A DNA stretch of 7,594 bases, taken from Gammaproteobacteria bacterium. Lineage in GTDB: Bacteria > Pseudomonadota > Gammaproteobacteria > Pseudomonadales > Azotimanducaceae. Below the pieces are notes generated by a model. The model was not told the origin of the DNA. It did no database searches and was given only the letters and a program-made list of their open reading frames with translations. This document shows positions 6,043-7,594 of this stretch, one piece after another. Position numbers and translations under genes: made by a program. The stretch's first letter is position 1, and every line of letters starts with the position of its first letter. Where the stretch lies: NCBI GenBank assembly GCA_003228415.1, contig QIDL01000468.1, forward strand, positions 1 to 7,594, written 5' to 3'.

Positions 6043-7594
6043 CACCCACGCGTCCGACGACTTCGTCCGAAAATACGACACAGGGCCCGACGTCACGCCC
6101 AACACCCAGGCACTGTTCCGGAAATACGGCCGATCCTATCGCTGGCTCTCGGTGATCACGATCATGAGCGGGTCTGTTGCGTCGTTGCTGACGTCGACCA
6201 TCATCAACGTTGCGATCCCCGAAGTCATGGGTACTTTCGGGATGACACTGAATGAATCCCAGTGGTTGTCGAGCGGTTTTCTTGCGGCAGCGACTGCCAC
6301 CATGTTGTTGAGTGCATGGGCCGTCGAGTCATTCGGCATGAAAGCCATCTACATCACCGGCATGACGATGTTCATGGTGGGTTCGGTAATGGGCGGCCTG
6401 AGCATGACATCGGACATGCTGATCTTTTCACGGATCGTTCAAGGCGCGTCCACAGGGCTGATCGGCCCCATCGGGATGATCATTACCTTTCAGGTGTTTC
6501 CGCCGCACCAGCGCGGCCGCGCCATGGGAATCTTCGGAGTCGGCACCATCCTGGCACCGGCTCTGGGCCCCACCCTGGGGGGCGTGCTGATCGATCAGTT
6601 CTCCTGGCACTACGTCTTCTTCGTGGCTGTGCCTTTCAGCATTTTTGCACTTCCGACGGCTGTCTTTTTCATTCCGGGTCGGGAAGCGTCCGGCAAACGT
6701 CCACCGTTCGACTGGATCGGCTTCACGCTGATGATGATCTTCATTCCCACCTTCATGCTGGGTTTCTCCAACGGTCAGCGCGAGGGCTGGGATTCCACCA
6801 TCATTCTCACGTATTTCACCGCCACGGCGGTTTCGGGCGTCGCCTTTGTCCTGTGGGAGAACCACATCGAAGAGCCGATGCTGAACCTGCGCGTGTTTCT
6901 GAACAAACGCTTTGTTGCCGCCGCCATCTTGACGGCGGTCATGGGCGCGGGCCTTTATGGCTCGACCTACCTGGTACCACTATTCCTGCAAACACTGCAG
7001 GGGCTGACACCAACGGCTTCGGGGTTGTTGATGATGCCGGCCGGGCTGGCCATGGCGTTCATCTTCCTCGTCGGCGGCGAGCTCTCGGACCGCTTCCCGT
7101 CTCGCGTGCTGATCATGCTGGGGCTTGCATTCTTCGCCATCTCTTCGCTGCTCCTGGGCACGGTGGATCTCAACACTCCATACTGGAGCCTCGTCTGGTG
7201 GGCGATCATCGGACGCATCGGCATCGGACTCATCTTCCCCAGTCTGAATCGCACCGCGCTCAGCGTGCTCGGCTTCGATCTGCTGGCCCAGGGCGCGGGT
7301 GCGCTCAACTTCCTGCGTCAGCTCGGTTCGGCTTTCGGTGTCAATCTCATCGCCATCGAGCTCGAGCGACGGACATCATTCTTCAGGGACGCCTTCTTTA
7401 CTGCCCAAGGCAACATAGATTCGCAAGCAATGGAAGAGACGATGCGTCAGGTGCAACTGTTATTGACACCCGCAGGTTTGTCTTCCATCGAGGAGCTTGC
7501 TGTGTCGGCTGGCTATATGGCCCAGGCCGTTGCCACCGAGGCCGGGGTCATGGGCTTTCGCGACAGCTTCATGATCATTTGTGTGCTATTCCTC
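6026..7594 (+). CDS. emrB: EmrB/QacA-type (DHA2) MFS multidrug pump, 3' end off window
   Basis: The frame is open from 6011 to the right edge. From TTG at 6026 it gives 523 codons without a stop, so only the end is missing: residues about 513-523 look like the start of the last membrane helix. A 40-residue hydrophilic N-terminal tail precedes TM1 (about 41-63). Motif B is RIVQGASTGLIG (136-147), and motif C, typical of drug/proton antiporters, is GVGTILAPALGPTLGG (171-186). Many further hydrophobic segments follow, including GRIGIGLIFPSLNRTALS near 397-413, and there is a long periplasmic loop before the last helix. This fits the 14-TM DHA2 family, working with the EmrA-like adaptor. Two departures stand out. 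The TM1 signature usually read as Leu-Asp-x-Thr-Ile-Val-Asn is LTSTIIN (55-61), with Thr56 in place of Asp. Motif A is degenerate (AVESFGMKA, 99-107). Exported compounds are unknown, and the symbol is family-level only. Confidence 0.93.
   Translation, partial: MPSIVDTHASDDFVRKYDTGPDVTPNTQALFRKYGRSYRWLSVITIMSGSVASLLTSTIINVAIPEVMGTFGMTLNESQWLSSGFLAAATATMLLSAWAVESFGMKAIYITGMTMFMVGSVMGGLSMTSDMLIFSRIVQGASTGLIGPIGMIITFQVFPPHQRGRAMGIFGVGTILAPALGPTLGGVLIDQFSWHYVFFVAVPFSIFALPTAVFFIPGREASGKRPPFDWIGFTLMMIFIPTFMLGFSNGQREGWDSTIILTYFTATAVSGVAFVLWENHIEEPMLNLRVFLNKRFVAAAILTAVMGAGLYGSTYLVPLFLQTLQGLTPTASGLLMMPAGLAMAFIFLVGGELSDRFPSRVLIMLGLAFFAISSLLLGTVDLNTPYWSLVWWAIIGRIGIGLIFPSLNRTALSVLGFDLLAQGAGALNFLRQLGSAFGVNLIAIELERRTSFFRDAFFTAQGNIDSQAMEETMRQVQLLLTPAGLSSIEELAVSAGYMAQAVATEAGVMGFRDSFMIICVLFL

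Noticed and set aside
6428..7308. Minus-strand frames opposite the MFS gene
   Set aside because: The plus strand encodes a continuous membrane transporter with motifs B and C; the minus-strand products look like shadow translations.

Overview
The window is GC-rich, tightly packed bacterial DNA with short intergenic gaps. The EmrAB-type pump, the beta-class-like glutathione transferase (GST) and the SlyA-like MarR regulator suggest a proteobacterium, probably a gammaproteobacterium. That is inference from protein style, because no rRNA or other phylogenetic marker is present. All coding sequence falls in two blocks, and no tRNA, rRNA, IS element, integrase or CRISPR array is visible.

Block 1 (1-3366, minus strand) reads leftward as a three-gene operon. 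A plausible sigma70 promoter lies at 3478-3506. The first gene encodes a 236-residue protein I do not recognise, with a helical N-terminal half, a strongly acidic linker and a beta-rich C-terminal half. Its stop overlaps a TTG start for a trans-type polyprenyl diphosphate synthase (347 aa) with intact first and near-canonical second Asp-rich motifs. After 13 nt comes a GTG-started gene that runs off the left edge (534 codons seen). Its product contains two acetoacetate-decarboxylase-like (ADC-like) units in tandem. The first keeps the lysine of the Gly-Trp-Pro-Lys signature, and the second has methionine there.

Block 2 (3608-7594) is a drug or toxicant response module. A GST gene (minus strand) diverges from a plus-strand operon encoding a SlyA/MarR-family repressor, an EmrA/HlyD-type membrane-fusion protein and a 14-TM EmrB/QacA-type MFS pump that is cut by the right edge. 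A perfect 27-bp inverted repeat (11-bp arms, 5-nt spacer) ends 4 nt before the marR start codon and contains its Shine-Dalgarno sequence, which fits autoregulation. The pump gene starts at TTG inside the end of the emrA-like gene. The conserved TM1 aspartate of this pump family is replaced by threonine.

The best candidate for an undescribed system is block 1: a prenyl diphosphate synthase co-transcribed with a double ADC-fold protein and an unrecognised acidic protein. I infer an isoprenoid-linked pathway in which the ADC-like protein does lysine imine chemistry or lyase/dehydratase chemistry, but the sequence alone does not establish a substrate.
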